64,000 nucleotides of DNA from Camellia lanceoleosa. Taxonomy: Eukaryota > Streptophyta > Magnoliopsida > Ericales > Theaceae. Below, in pieces: positions 23,182 through 39,551 of the stretch. The notes under the pieces are model-generated. The model had not been told where the DNA came from and made no database searches. It saw nothing but the letters and a program-made list of their open reading frames with translations. The position numbers and the translations under genes were made by a program. The number at the start of each line of letters is the position of its first letter. Position 1 is the stretch's first letter. The DNA lies in NCBI GenBank assembly GCA_025200525.1, contig CM045758.1, forward strand, positions 62,312,649 through 62,376,648, read 5' to 3'.

Positions 23182-24442
23182 AGAAGCGCTGCTTCTACCT
23201 GCTCGGCAGACTGGGCCCTCCAGCAAAATTTGAAATCGGGACATGCCCCAGGCCTCGGCGTACTAGTCTCTCACACTAGCTGGCATCGTCGCCCAAGGCT
23301 GCCATGTGATCTGCAAACAAAGAATGTACAGATTGTTACTTGCCGTCAGTTGCTGAAGCATGAATCAGAGTAGTAGTAAAGAAAAAATGACTATGAGTTT
23401 CGGATCACCTCATTAGTAGCCACTGTATTGAAGTATCGACGAAGGAAGGTGAAGGTCGGGTCGTCTTGGCTCTAACGTTAGTACCAGCTATCATACTGTC
23501 ATGAGTACGGCACCACAAGGGGAATCTCTTCCATAGGCTCAGGAGCCAGAGCTAGGAAGTAGGCATAAACCCACAACTGCAAGGAGACGGCAGTGACATA
23601 AATGCATAAACAAATACAGATATTGAAGCAGAAAGTGTAAAGCAGGAAGCACAATGCATGGACAAATTTTAAAACAGAAAGTGTAAAGTAGAAAGCATAA
23701 TGTATGAACAGATACATAAAGTGCAAAGCAGATAGCACAAGTGATGAACAGATGTAAAAGTATGAGTGCAAAAGCAGAAGGGTGTGGTATATACCTCCTA
23801 GGCTCTCCAGTAACCTCTAACTCTCTCTCCCCTCATCTGGGAAGTGGAGCTCATATAGACATAGAGGGTGGCGAGGCTAGCTCCGCCCCAGTCGTAGAAT
23901 CGGACCCGAGGCAATGTCACAAGGACGCTCAGCAAATATAAGCCTATTGTGCTCCACCTGTTCGAAAACAATGTGGTATCGAAGAGAAACATCAAGAAGC
24001 CTCGGGCATACTGCTCCACCTCCTCTGGTGTCTCGGGCTCGCTACCGCAAAACTGCTTGCTGAACCAGCTATACTTCACCATAGCCAGCCTGTATAAAGG
24101 TGGGCATGCTCCTAGCAGGTGGATCAAAGCGACCTCCTACTCGCCCATGTCTATGTCAAAGGGGATCGGATTACCCTCTACTCCTAAGCCTGTGAGCTTG
24201 GCAAAGTCGTAGGGAGTCATTATCATCTCCCCAACAGAAGAGAGGTGGAAAGAGTTGGTGGTGTCCCACCACCTCTCCACCAATGCTCCAAGAAGAACCC
24301 AGCTCAGTATGTGGCATGAAAGTCCAGAGCAGAATAGTCCAAAGCCGACTTCGTCGATAATGTCGCGGACCCCGATAGGGAGCTCATCATACCAATCTGT
24401 CGTCGTCGTCGCCCCATACCCCCTATAAGCACGGGAGTCTCC
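23182..24442 (-). pseudogene. N-terminal half of antisense plant mobile domain ORF (E1)
   Basis: The minus strand from 24442 reads a clear PMD: WYDELPIGVRDIIDEVGFG, then a WVLLGALVERWWDTTNSF block, HLSSVGEMIMTPYDFAKL, NPIPFD, then after one in-frame stop near 24138 IHLLGACPPLYRLAMVKYSW, EQYARGFLMFLFDTTLFSN and YDWGGASLATLYVYM. This is the aminotransferase-like plant mobile domain order. Splice sites fit: an acceptor CCACAG abuts 24442, a donor GAG|GTATAT ends the exon at 23795, and the acceptor CTTGCAG restarts at 23576 with LWVYAYF and PYFTF-like blocks (RRYFNTV near 23440). The upstream exon is not found. The similarity stops at about 23182, where the E2 LTR begins. Confidence 0.75.
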
Positions 24443-25000
24443 CTGTGGCAGAGGAAGCAAATGAAAGGCAGTGATAAAAGAACATTCAGATAATCACTGC
24501 CAAAACATAATGATAATCACTAAAGAACCATGTTTAATTTTTTATGTGTAATATATATCAACATTAACTAGTGATGTGTAGTTAATGTATTTTTTTGGAG
24601 TAAAGATATAGGGAATAACAATGGTTATAGGAACTACCAAAACATAATGACAATTAATACTAAATATCAACATTAATGGGGGTAGGAGAGATTGAAGGTG
24701 TTTTGGTCTTCTTACTTCAAATAGGACTTAATGGAATAGTCAAAAATAATATGGGTTAGATGGAATAAAGCTCTTAGAAAAAGAAATTTATTTTAAAAGC
24801 TCCCATTTATTTATTTAAATCATTTTAGTTTTTTAAACTATAAGTAAAAATTAATTTATTTAAATCATTGCAATTTTTTTTAAAACTATAAGTAAAAATT
24901 GTATTAAATATTTTGACTAATACTCCAAATTTTTTTTTAAAAAAAAATACAATAATAATAGAAAAAAAAGGCTTTCCATTTTACAAAGCCCTCATCCCAA
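24443..25000. other. AT-rich spacer upstream of RPS20
   Basis: No gene was recognised. A short imperfect tandem duplication of about 47 bases (ATTTAAATCATT ... ACTATAAGTAAAAATT) lies at 24808-24900. A related stretch occurs at 51410-51470. Confidence 0.5.
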
Positions 25001-25006
25001 TCATAT

Positions 25007-25027
25007 TGGGCTGGGGTGTCCAGCCCA
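25007..25027 (+). promoter_or_regulatory. Paired site II elements of RPS20
   Basis: TGGGCT at 25007-25012 and its inverse AGCCCA at 25022-25027 match the TGGGCY site II element bound by TCP factors in promoters of ribosomal protein genes. They lie about 100 bases upstream of the TATA box. The duplicated locus has lost both. Confidence 0.6.
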
Positions 25028-25102
25028 ACAACTTATTTTCCTATCAACCCGACCATTATGATTTCAATGGGTTTTTCTCACATATCCTGAAAAAGGAATA
25101 AA

Positions 25103-25118
25103 AAACCCTAACCCTAAA
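25103..25118 (+). promoter_or_regulatory. telo-box of RPS20
   Basis: AAACCCTAACCCTAAA is a double telo-box (AAACCCTAA), a known element of plant ribosomal protein promoters. It sits just upstream of the TATA box. Confidence 0.75.
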
Positions 25119-25125
25119 TTGCACA

Positions 25126-25134
25126 TATATAAAA
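25126..25134 (+). promoter_or_regulatory. TATA box of RPS20
   Basis: TATATAAAA lies about 235 bases upstream of the start codon and just after the telo-box. A transcription start near 25160 is expected. The equivalent at 60317-60324 is conserved in the second locus. Confidence 0.7.
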
Positions 25135-25221
25135 CTCCACACAAAAGGTTCTCGAGCTTCTTATTGCTTCTGCAGAGGTTGAAGCGGCTCTCACCACTCA
25201 CTTCCTCGCACCTCTCATCTT

Positions 25222-25224
<3 letters not shown>

Positions 25225-25264
<40 letters not shown>

Positions 25265-25347
25265 GATCTTGTGTTTATGCGTAGTATTGAATGATTTGGA
25301 TCGTTGTAATGCAACTATTGTTGTTGTTCGATCGCTTTGTGGTGTAG
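25225..25347 (+). other. Possible 5' UTR intron with (CT)n microsatellite
   Basis: CATCTTCAG|GTCTCTCT could be a donor, and TGGTGTAG before AAAACGGAGC an acceptor, leaving a short leader before the ATG at 25362. The (CT)n run covers about 25225-25260. The second locus keeps the donor-like site and (CT)n but lost about 36 bases that contain the acceptor. This is inferred, without transcript evidence. Confidence 0.45.
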
Positions 25348-25361
25348 AAAACGGAGCAACA

Positions 25362-30442
<5,081 letters not shown>

Positions 30443-30853
30443 AAAGTAATTAGCGTTGTGTGAACCTTTTTCTTTTTTGTTCAACATGGGATTAAGATTT
30501 GTAGTAGCAAGTTACTTGGTCAGAGTTTTTATCAATTACAATTTTGAAATTTAAAAGTTAGTTTGATGTGACATACACCTTGTGATGTTATGTTTTTATT
30601 TTTAAGAAATTTGAATGCACGCTATTTTTATTTTTTTGATTCGCTGATGGTTGGGAAACTCTTGGGGTATTTATGTTTGGAGATTGGTTTGTGCATGAAT
30701 ACTGTGCATTAGGGAAAAACTAGTTACATGGACCTGTTATTGATGGTGTTTTTGTTGGTTTGTCTCTCTTCACCATGGCTATTTTTCAATTTTTTTTTTT
30801 TTTAATTATGATTTTAACCCTTGGCAAAATCATATTTTAGGACAAAAATCTTA

Positions 30854-31143
30854 GGCCTTGTTTGGTTTGTGTTTCTCAAAAAATTTTAGAAAAAATTCTC
30901 TACAAATAAGTTTTCAAAAGTAATCAAACCAAACAAATTTTTTCAAAAAAATATTTCAAAACTTGTTTGGTTTACAAGTTTTCTAAACAAATTTCTCTCT
31001 CATACATATTAAATCAATCACTTTTTTCAAAATTCTCTCTCAAAATAATTTTTCAAAACATCTTTTCAAAAAAAATCAAACAAAACAAATTTTCGTACTT
31101 TTTATTTCAAAATATATTTCTCAAATACAAACCATACAAGCCT
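30854..31143. mobile_element. Tourist-like MITE downstream of RPS20
   Basis: The left end GGCCTTGTTTGGTTTGTGTT and the right end read in reverse, GGCTTGTATGGTTTGTATTT, are inverted repeats. The element is flanked by TTA on both sides (30851-30853; 31144-31146, after one extra T). These ends and the 3-bp TTA target fit PIF/Harbinger (Tourist) MITEs. It is 290 bp and non-coding. Confidence 0.65.
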
Positions 31144-32924
31144 TTAATGTCTGAAACAAAACTAGACATGGACTGGCCACCACCACTGTCAACTATTGAC
31201 CACCTTTGTTCCTCTCTGCCACTGCTCACCCTTCTCTTCCCTTCCCTTCCCTTCCCTTCCCTACCCTATCCATGTAACACCTTCCCCTGCCATGCTGTCC
31301 CATTGCCCCCACGCCACGACCCCTTCCCGTCACCCTTCTTGATTTGCTGCCTCTTCTGCCACCCACCTACTTTTCTTGATTCTTCTATCCTGGGTCAATT
31401 TCTCTCTCACTCACAATGGTGGGGAGTTGAAGGGGGGACTTGGGTCGTTGTGGTGGGGGTTGGGTTGCAAGGATGGGAGTTGTGGGACAAATGGTTGTGG
31501 CGGTTGAAGAGGATGGGAGTTGTGGGACAAATGGTTGTGGCGGTCGAAGGTGGTGGTTGAAGTGGATGTGAAGTAGGGTTTGAAAGAATAGGTGTGTAAA
31601 CACAAAGATGAGATGGTTGGAATGGTAAAATATTTGGAATTATTAATGGTATAACATGAAAAAGTTAAATTTTTTTTGAGTTTTTCAAGTTTTTAAAAAA
31701 GAAAAAAAAAAAAAGAAAAAAGGAAAAAAAGAAAAAGAAAAAGGGCACTCCGGAGTGTTGCTATTCATAGTCACCATTTTCAGTTGCCTGCCACTGCTAT
31801 TTTTGGTCTTTTGTTATCCTTTTATGAGATGTTTGTTTGGAGAGATTTGAGGGTTTTAATTAAATAATTTAGAATTCAATGGATTACAATTTCTTTTATT
31901 CAGTCCAAACAAACATGGTCTTAGTTCTTATAGTACAGGACTTGTATCATTTTAATTTTTAATATGTAAATTATGTCAATTTAGTCTTTAATATATAAAA
32001 AAAAAATATTTTAATTTGGTCTTCTAACTTAGCTCGGTTCTAGATGTTAAAGTTAGAGGTAAATGTGAAAATTCAATTTTAAAAAATTGTTCCTCAGAGT
32101 ATCTCCATTCAAACTTCTAAAATTTGGTGCCAAATTTGTTTGAAGGCTTGGGTGATTGTTTAAAATTGGCTGTTCATTCTGAAATCACAGAAATTTGAAG
32201 TTGAATCTGATGTTGGTTTTGGGGCAACATCTCATCATGGGATACCCAATACTAGCCGATCAATTCAATAAATATTTATTTATTTATTTTATTTTGGATG
32301 ACTATAAATGCGTTATGAATCAATTAAAAGTGAATACCATTAAGCATATTTATCGAGAGTTTGTTGATCTACCGTTTGAGATACGCTCAATTTCCGTTTA
32401 ATTTATGTTCTTTTTGACAAAAATAAAAAGGAAGAACAAAAGAGAAAAATAAGAGACATTTATGTTGTGATTAATATAAAAATGCTTTACATTGACATAA
32501 AATGAGAATTGATTCATGCTCAAATTGATAGGGTTTATGTCGATTTCAGATTAGTTGGCCTATTAAGTAATGATTGGTCAACGGGCTTGACACAAACCAA
32601 TTCGTTCTCAACACATTAATCAATTTTAAGCTGCTGATATGAATTATTGGAATAATGACTCCATTTGGTGTATTAAAATCTCATAATCTAGATATAAAAG
32701 TTTTTTTTGTTTTCCTCACAAAATAACAGTTAGAATATTAGTAATTAGATTATAATGTATGTCAATTTCTCTCCATGTACTCGAACACGAAACCTCACCA
32801 AACTTGACACCTAAGTTCTCTTTTCATGATCACTTGAGTAACTATTGGGTCATTCTAGACATAAAAAATCAAAAGCATTATTTTTCTAAAAGTAAATTAT
32901 CAATATGTCCTAATAGTTAAACTT
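31144..32924. other. Intergenic sequence between RPS20 and copia-2
   Basis: No gene was recognised. It contains a CCCTT microsatellite at 31232-31265, a tandem duplication of about 42 bases (GATGGGAGTTGTGGGACAAA...) at 31472-31548, and adenine-rich runs at 31690-31745. The proline-, glycine- or tryptophan-rich open frames here reflect these simple repeats. Confidence 0.55.
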
Positions 32925-32929
32925 AATTT

Positions 32930-33652
32930 TGTTGTTCAAATTGTGAAATTAAATAAATAGATTTATGAAAAAATCAAAATTATATATATACCAAGAACAC
33001 ATGCTGAGAATTACAACTAAATTTCAACAAAAATACACAAAACAATAAAAGGGTAAAGAGATTTAAACCGCAAAATGCCTTGAAGCAGTTTCCTTAAAAG
33101 CAGATTTATTTGCCTCACGAATTCGAATGCTTGAGAATCCGGTCTGTCTCCCGAGATCTGACAGTCAAAACCCGACTCTGGCGAAGCACTTTCTGTCTAG
33201 CTTAGCGAACAAAAACAGTAGCAGCACTCTCTCAATGTAGAAACTTTCTGGCAAACTGACTTGTAAAATGGAAGCAAAAAATTTCTCTATAGAAACTTGA
33301 TAGGAGGGTCTCAATTTATACATGTAAAAGGGAGAGAAGAAGAGCCTCCAGCCTTTAAGGCTGGTCATTGAAACACTAAGCATCCATAGCCCCTTTCCAA
33401 GAATATGAAAAGTTAGATACCCAAAGGATTCACACCCTTTAGCCAAGAAAAAGGATTTAAATACTCTTTAAAATTCTATTCATGAATCTGACATCATGAA
33501 GCAATTTCTTGGTAATTTCTTATTCAAAACCCAATGGTTTTTGGCTCACTCGGACCTAACACAATAAAAGGTTGGGAGCCACTTTAATATTAAATTAAAG
33601 TCACCATACTTTAATATTAAATTAAAGTCACCAAAAAATATTTTTTCCAACA
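32930..33652 (-). repeat. 3' LTR of copia-2
   Basis: This 723-bp repeat is paired with 50314-51010. It contains a 26-base internal tandem duplication (CTTTAATATTAAATTAAAG...) near 33581-33632 that the other LTR lacks, which accounts for the length difference. Confidence 0.85.
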
Positions 33653-33663
33653 ATCCCCCACAT
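33653..33663 (-). other. Polypurine tract of copia-2
   Basis: The minus strand reads ATGTGGGGGAT directly before the LTR start TGTTGG, the standard copia arrangement. Confidence 0.7.
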
Positions 33664-34213
33664 GAATAAAAATTGACCGAAAGACTCAACAAATGGACAT
33701 CGTTCAACAATAATGACTCGAAGAGAGAGTACAACGAACTAACCCCGACATCAAAGAAGGTAGCTTTTGGTTTTGAACCTCTCCTAGTGAAAACCTATCG
33801 AGTTTACTGGCTGATCAGTGAATAAGACATCTTGAACTGCTCTGCCTTTTATGTAAACTGAAACAATAGATCTCACACGGGAATTACTCCTACCACCATT
33901 TTGTTCTCACTGGTGTGCCCTGTGTGGCCCTGGACACTAGCCTGGTTCAGCGAGTAGTTTCAAAGAATCTTGGCCTATCCAATTCTTCTAGAAGCGGCCT
34001 CATTCCAAACTCACATAGGTGACTCTACTTTAGTATCTTGCAATACTTAGCTCAACAGCTTAACACACAAGAGTCATTAAAAGCTCAGCTTATCCTCTAC
34101 ACTTGCAGGTATCACTGATAGAAGGAATGGCTGGAGGTTTAACCTCCTCAGTGACATACCACCGTTACACGCAATTAGGTTGTCCCATTGAACCTAGATC
34201 TTGGGATCTCCAG
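33664..34213 (-). other. 3' untranslated part of copia-2
   Basis: This is about 550 bases between the end of RNase H and the polypurine tract. No reading frame is supported. Confidence 0.55.
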
Positions 34214-34888
34214 TCAACTAGGTTGGGTTTCCATTCCGGTAACTTCCAAAGGCCTCAACCCTATTCCTTTTGACGACGTTTTGACTAACACTCGACTTAA
34301 CCCTTTGGTTAGCGGATCCGCAATGTTATCCTTAAACTTTACAAAGTCTAAAGATACAACTCCATTCGAGAGTAGTTGTCGTATGGAATTATGTCTACGA
34401 CGGATATGTCTAGACTTTCCATTATACATATTACTCTGTGCCCTACCAATTACAGATTGACAATCACAATGAATACAAATAGCTGGCACAGGTTTAGGCC
34501 AACGTGGAATATCTTCAATGAAATGGCGAAGTCATTCTGCTTCTTCTGTTGCTTTATCCAAAGCAATAAACTCTGATTCCATCGTTGATCTAGATATACA
34601 CGTTTGCTTGGAAGATTTCCAAGACACGGCTACCCCACCAAGAGTGAACACATATCCGCTAGTGGACTTTGAGTCCTTTATATCTGATATCCAATTCGCG
34701 TCACTATATCCTTCAAGCACAGCTGGATATCGAGTATAATGCAGCCCATAATCCCGAGTGTAGCGTAAATACCTTAACACCCACACAATGCCCTTCCAAT
34801 GAGAAGCATCGGGATTACTTGTGTATCTACTAAGCCTGTTAACCGAGTAAGCTATATCTGGCCTAGTACAACTCATCAGATACATCAA
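34214..34888 (-). pseudogene. Copia-2 RNase H region
   Basis: Frame 34888-34532 starts [20 protein letters not shown] and contains [20 protein letters not shown], then [17 protein letters not shown]: the copia RNase H with its catalytic Asp and Glu contexts. Frame 34489-34214 continues CDCQSVIGRAQ and RRRHNSIRQL, then DFVKFKDNIADPLTKGL, the end of the domain (usual form IADxLTK). A frameshift at about 34500 separates them. It would remove the RNA strand of the hybrid during reverse transcription. Confidence 0.85.
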
Positions 34889-35949
34889 ACTTCCAATTAC
34901 CCGAGAATATTCTAACTGAGAAACACTCTCTTTATTATTCTTGATAAAATAGACTTAAGTCTACAGGTGTCGATGACACACTCGTATTTGATCCACTAAA
35001 CTTCTCAAGTATCTTATCAACATAATGAGACTGAGATAGTACAATTCCGCCAGAGATTCTGGTATTCCCAGAATAACATCTGCAATGCCCATATCCTTCA
35101 TATCAAACTTAGAGTTTAACAACTTCTTGGTAGTTTTGATCATTTCATCGTTATTACCTATAATGAGCATATCATCAACATATAGACACAAAATGACATA
35201 ACCTCTGTCAGTGTCTTTGACATAAATACACTTGTCACATTCGTTGATTCTAAACCTATTTGACAACAGTACATTGTCAAACTTCTCATGCCATTGTTTA
35301 GGCGCTTGCTTCAAACCATACAAAGATTGACAAGTTTACAGACTTTCTTGCTTTGTCTTGGAGCTGAAAACCCTTCAGGTTGCTCCATGTAGATTTCTTC
35401 ATTCAAATCTCCATTTAAGAAAGCTGTCTTTACATCCATCTGGTGTATTTCAAGATTGCGCAAAGCTGCTAACGTAATCACTATGCGAATGGATGTTATC
35501 CTAGTTACAGGTGAGTATGTATCAAAGTAATCCAGGCCTTCTCGTTGCCTGTACCCTTTGATAACGAGCCTCGCCTTATACTTGTCAATTGACCCATCGG
35601 CCTTCATCTTTCTTTTAAAAATCCATTTGCAGCCTAAAGGCTTGCAACCTAGAGGTAAATCGACCAACTCCCAGGTGTGGTTCTGTAAAATGGAGTCAAT
35701 CTCACTTTTGATCACTTCTTTCCATAAAGGACTCTCAGGAGAAGTCACAGCTTCGTGGAAAGTTTGAGGTTCGTTCTCAACCATAAAAGTTAAGAAGTCT
35801 GGATCAAAAGACTTTGACATCCTAGCCCTTTTACTCCTTCTAGGTTGATCATCACCTTGATTCTCAACTTGATCATCAAAATGATCATCATCATTAGCAA
35901 GCTCATCAAATTGCTCCAAAACCTCAGAACCCCTTCTTAGGTTCGGCAA
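34889..35949 (-). pseudogene. Copia-2 reverse transcriptase
   Basis: Frame 35949-35311 has an acidic linker (DELANDDDHFDDQ), RRSKRARMSKSF, then the RT start FHEAVTSPESPLWKEVIKSE, CKWIFKRKMKADGSIDKYKA, FDTYSPVTRITSIR, MDVKTAFLNGDLNEEIYMEQ and PEGF. Frame 35323-34961 continues MYGLKQAPKQWHEKFD and the intact catalytic block YVDDMLIIG. A small frameshift near 35320 and loss of frame after 34961 break it. Order and motifs are those of Ty1/copia RT. Confidence 0.9.
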
Positions 35950-36240
35950 GGAAAAATGTCTTCAAAGAAACATGCATTCCTTAACTCCATGATGGTATTC
36001 CTGTGAATGTCTGAAGTATCAGACTTATGTACAAGAAACCGATATGCACTACTATTATGTGCATAACCAATGAATATACAATCCATGGATTTTGGGCCTA
36101 TCCTAACCTGTTAGGGTGTAGTAATCGCCACAATAGCAAGACACCCCCACATTCGTAAGAATTTATAAGAAAACTTAACGCCTTTTCATAACTCATACGG
36201 GATCTTGTCCACTTCGCTTCAACACAAGTTTTACACTTGT
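35950..36240 (-). pseudogene. Copia-2 integrase C-terminal fragment
   Basis: The minus strand reads FLRMWGCLAIVAI, then after a stop RIGPKSMDCIFIGYAHNSSA and YRFLVHKSDTSDIH. This is the GKxD/WGC...FLGY-type region at the end of copia integrase. The catalytic D,D,E core that should precede it is absent: only a short stretch separates it from the protease region, so the core was deleted. Confidence 0.7.
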
Positions 36241-36780
36241 GTTTCGTCAGAACGACCTTGTCGGACTCAAAAACCATGCGAAAACATGTTTACTGAGAAG
36301 AGACCTTGAGACAAGATTCTAACAAATGTCCAAAACATACAAGACTTTGTTCAAGGCTAGCTCTTTCCTTGAGGTTAACTTCAGGACCACCTTTCCCTCA
36401 ACAAATGAGGTAGTAGAGTTTCTCATAAACAACTTCTCACTGTTTGTAACCGGTTCGAAAGTTGTAAATAGCTCCTTCTCGGAGCAAATGTGGCGTGTAG
36501 CCCTAGTAAAGATAAAACCCCTCGCTACCACAGTTGTAGCACTTCCCAAAGAACCGATAACCAGGTTCCCGCGGCTTGTATGCCAGCTTCTTTGCAACAC
36601 CACCCCTTGGCCCCAGCATAGAGCCCTGGTTCACGCCGGGGGGGAGGGGGGCTTCTTCCTCGTCTCAGAAAATTTTCCATGCTCAATGACATTGGCCTTC
36701 ACTAAGGAGGTACTCCCTTCTTTCTTTCTATTATCCTCCTCAATTTTGGAGTTAGATAATTAAGTCTTCTTTGTAGAATT
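36241..36780 (-). pseudogene. Copia-2 protease and gag tail
   Basis: Frame 36603-36319 contains the protease block FTRATRHICSEKELFTTFEP (usually DSGATxH; the D-S-G triad is not preserved) followed by LYVLDIC, the copia HVPDIR-type block. Upstream, 36760-36660 resembles the end of gag (a NVIEHGKFSETRK-like block). Frames are broken. Confidence 0.65.
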
Positions 36781-38513
36781 TATACAAAGTTTTTTTTTTT
36801 TTTTGAACAAATCCTTGTGTCGCAATGATTATGAAACTCTCAAAATCATATCACAGTAAATACATTCCCAGAATGTCATCAACCGAATTAGGCACCCAAA
36901 TATATTAGGTCTGACCTATCACTCTGAAGCCAATAGTCTTACTATTAGGAAATACAAATCCAGTGTTCAATAGTCTAGTATTCAGAACTTCATAACATAG
37001 CCAGTAGTCTTATAACTAGGAATCACTAATTTCTCAGCATGTGGTTAGTAGACTTTCTACTACTAGGAATCACAATGTCTTAACCTGTGATCAGTAGTCA
37101 CTTTACTACTAGGAATCACAACGTCCTGACATAGGATCAACAAACTCTTTCATTACTAGGAATCATCATGTCTTGACATATGACCAGTAGCCTCTCCACT
37201 ACTAGGAACCATGATGTCTTGACATGTGATCAGTAATCTGTTCACTACTAGGAACTACAATCTCATAACTGTGTAGCCAGTGGTCTAACACCTCTTAGGA
37301 ATCACCAGTTTTCTATCTCTGTGATCAGTGATCTTGTACTTACTAGGAGTCACCAATTTAAGAATATATTTGGAATTTTAAAAATCCAAAAAATATTCAC
37401 CTACTATAACAGGTTGTCTCAACTTTGCTTTCAAGCAAAGTCACATAGCAATCATAAATGCTATAAATAACACAAGGATACCATACTAATTGCCTCTGAT
37501 CAATTCAGAGATATTTTAATGCAATCTTATGATTTCCTTTAATCATACTTGATCTCTCAAGATCTTCCTTTAAGAATCTCGTGAGGCTAAGGTTGTCAAG
37601 TGGAACAACATTTCTGTTTGTCATCTTTTGAAGCCATTTCTGAAACATCACAACTGAATTTCACTTCTGTGATTCCAGAAATTAAACTTAACCCTTAGAA
37701 AATCCCTCAGATGGAAATTTAATTCAAAACTAGTCTCACCATTTAACCTAGAATCGAATATGGTCAGGAATGTTCCCAAGAAGATTGAAAGGGTCAGATC
37801 GGTCCCACTTAAAACCCAGTTACCCTTTTGACAAAACATTCAAGAGCATGCTGACTCCTAGTCCATAGGAAACAATTTAAAAATTAAGATTTCCAAGGGA
37901 TAAACCAGGTTATAACAAACCGATTACCAAGCAAATAAAATTTGCTACCAGAATTACACCACTCATAAAAGTTAACCGGTACTCCCGCAACTAAGCCCAT
38001 TATTTCTGAATAAAATCAGAAATATTTTAGCTAATGCTAAAATTTGGTTTCCTTTCTCAAAACCAAAACACTTTGGACATAATCAGATTATAACCAAAGA
38101 CGTTCTCCAAACTTGGTTTTCCAACACTTTCGGAATAAAATGATTAAACCCAAAGACTTCCTCAAACTCCAAAGGTTTGAAACCAAATTCGTCTTAGTTG
38201 TCATTTCTGAACAAATAAGAACTACTCTTTAGCCAAAGCTAAACACTTTGGTTTCTATCACAGAAAACCAAACCAAGTTCTAAACTTACAAGCAATTTAA
38301 AAATTGTTATAACAATTACACGCATATAAAATGCTTCTAACAAAATAAGCAAATAAAACTTGCTACCACAAATTGGTAAACAAACCAACTAAATCTCAAG
38401 CAAACATGCTTCAAACATTTAAATAAAATAGCCAATCCATAAGGATTCTATTTAGTCCAAAAGCCTTTCCAGGCTTAGGTATTCCTATTTAACACAAAAG
38501 TTAGGGGTGTGTT
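36781..38513. other. Non-coding part of copia-2 with diverged tandem repeats
   Basis: No gag frame is found here. Section 36950-37360 carries about seven diverged units of 47-60 bases around the word TACTAGGAATCAC(A/C)ATGTC...GATCAGTAGTC. The remainder is AT-rich without recognised features. Confidence 0.6.
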
Positions 38514-39517
38514 TGGTAACGTTTACGTTTTCAGTTTATATTTACAAAAATTTTATAAACTGATTTTTGTTTATTTTTTGTTTATTTTTAAAAAAACATA
38601 AACTACAAACACGTTTGGTAATTGACAAAATATTTAAAAAAATTTAAAAATATAAAAAAGAGTGAGAAATGGCAAGTGGCGGTGGAAGACGGTGGAGGAA
38701 AGTGGTGATTGGGTGGTGGTGGGTAGTAGTATGGCGGGTGGGGGGTGGTGGTGGGGGGGTGAGTGGGTGGGTGATGGTAGCGGGTGGTGAGTGGTAGCGA
38801 GTGGGTGGTGGTGGTGGTGGTGGCGGCAGGTGGGTGGCGGATAGTGGGTGGTGGTTGGTGGTTGGTGGTGGCAGGTAGGTTGTGGTGGATGGGTGGGTGG
38901 GTGACGGTGGTGGTGAGTAGTGGTGGTGGTGGTGGTGGTGGGTGGCGGTGGCGGTGGGTGGCGGATGGCGGTGGTGGTGGTGGTGGTGGGTGGGCGGGCG
39001 ACGGTGGTGGGTGGTAGGTGGTAGCGAGTGGGTGGTGGTGGTGGTGGTGGTGGGGGGTGGTGGGTAGTGGTGGCAGGTTGGTGACGGGTGGGTAGTGGGT
39101 GATGATGGTGGTTGTGGTGGTGGTGGGTGGTAGGTGGTGGTGGCGGGTAGATGACAAGTGGCTGGTGGTGGTGGTGGGCGGGTGGTGGTGGCAAGTGGTG
39201 GATGGTGGTGGCGAGTGGTGGGTGGTGGTGGTGGTGGTGGTAGCGGCGAGTAGGTGGCAGGCGGGTGGGGGTGGCGGAAGACGGTGGTGGAAAATGGTGG
39301 CGGGTGATGGCTAGTGTTGGGTGGTAAAAAAAAAAAAAAACTCAAAACTCAAAACGGAAACACATTTTTTGTGTTTTCATTTTTTGGCCAAATTTATAAA
39401 CTGAGACTACTGATTTATAAATCAAAAATTTTACCAAACAAGTTTTTATTTGAGTTTTTTAAATTATTGTAAATATAAACAGAAAACAGAAAACGTAAGC
39501 GTTACCAAACGGCACCC
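38514..39517. mobile_element. TIR element with an internal GGT-rich minisatellite
   Basis: The ends are inverted repeats: GGGTGTGTTTGGTAACGTTT at the left and, in reverse from the right, GGGTGCCGTTTGGTAACGCT. Similarity continues through TACGTTTTC and TTTATATTTACAA for about 45 bases. The flanks TTA and TAA are not an exact duplication. Inside, 38680-39325 is a degenerate (GGT)n/(GGTGGC)n array. No transposase frame is seen. It is probably a MITE of the group with TTTGGTAAC ends. It lies 34 bases from the E3 LTR. Confidence 0.65.
38680..39325 (+). repeat. GGT/GGC-rich minisatellite
   Basis: About 640 bases are built from GGTGGTGGT, GGTGGGTGG, GGCGGGTGG and AGTGGTAGCGAGTGG words. Larger units such as GTGGTAGCGAGTGGGTGG recur near 38790 and 39029. 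The plus strand is strongly G-rich and could form G-quadruplexes. The long His/Pro/Thr-rich minus-strand frames are by-products. Confidence 0.9.
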
Positions 39518-39551
39518 TAAACATTTTTGTTTTTACATCCCAAATACTATT

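Noticed and set aside
30967..31560. 197-residue frame downstream of RPS20
   Set aside because: It begins in a MITE and runs through CCCTT and GGT-like simple repeats, so its composition is explained by them.
38603..39345. Three overlapping minus-strand frames of 184-233 residues rich in His, Pro and Thr
   Set aside because: They are translations of the degenerate GGT minisatellite in all three frames. There is no domain, and simple repeats keep frames open by chance.
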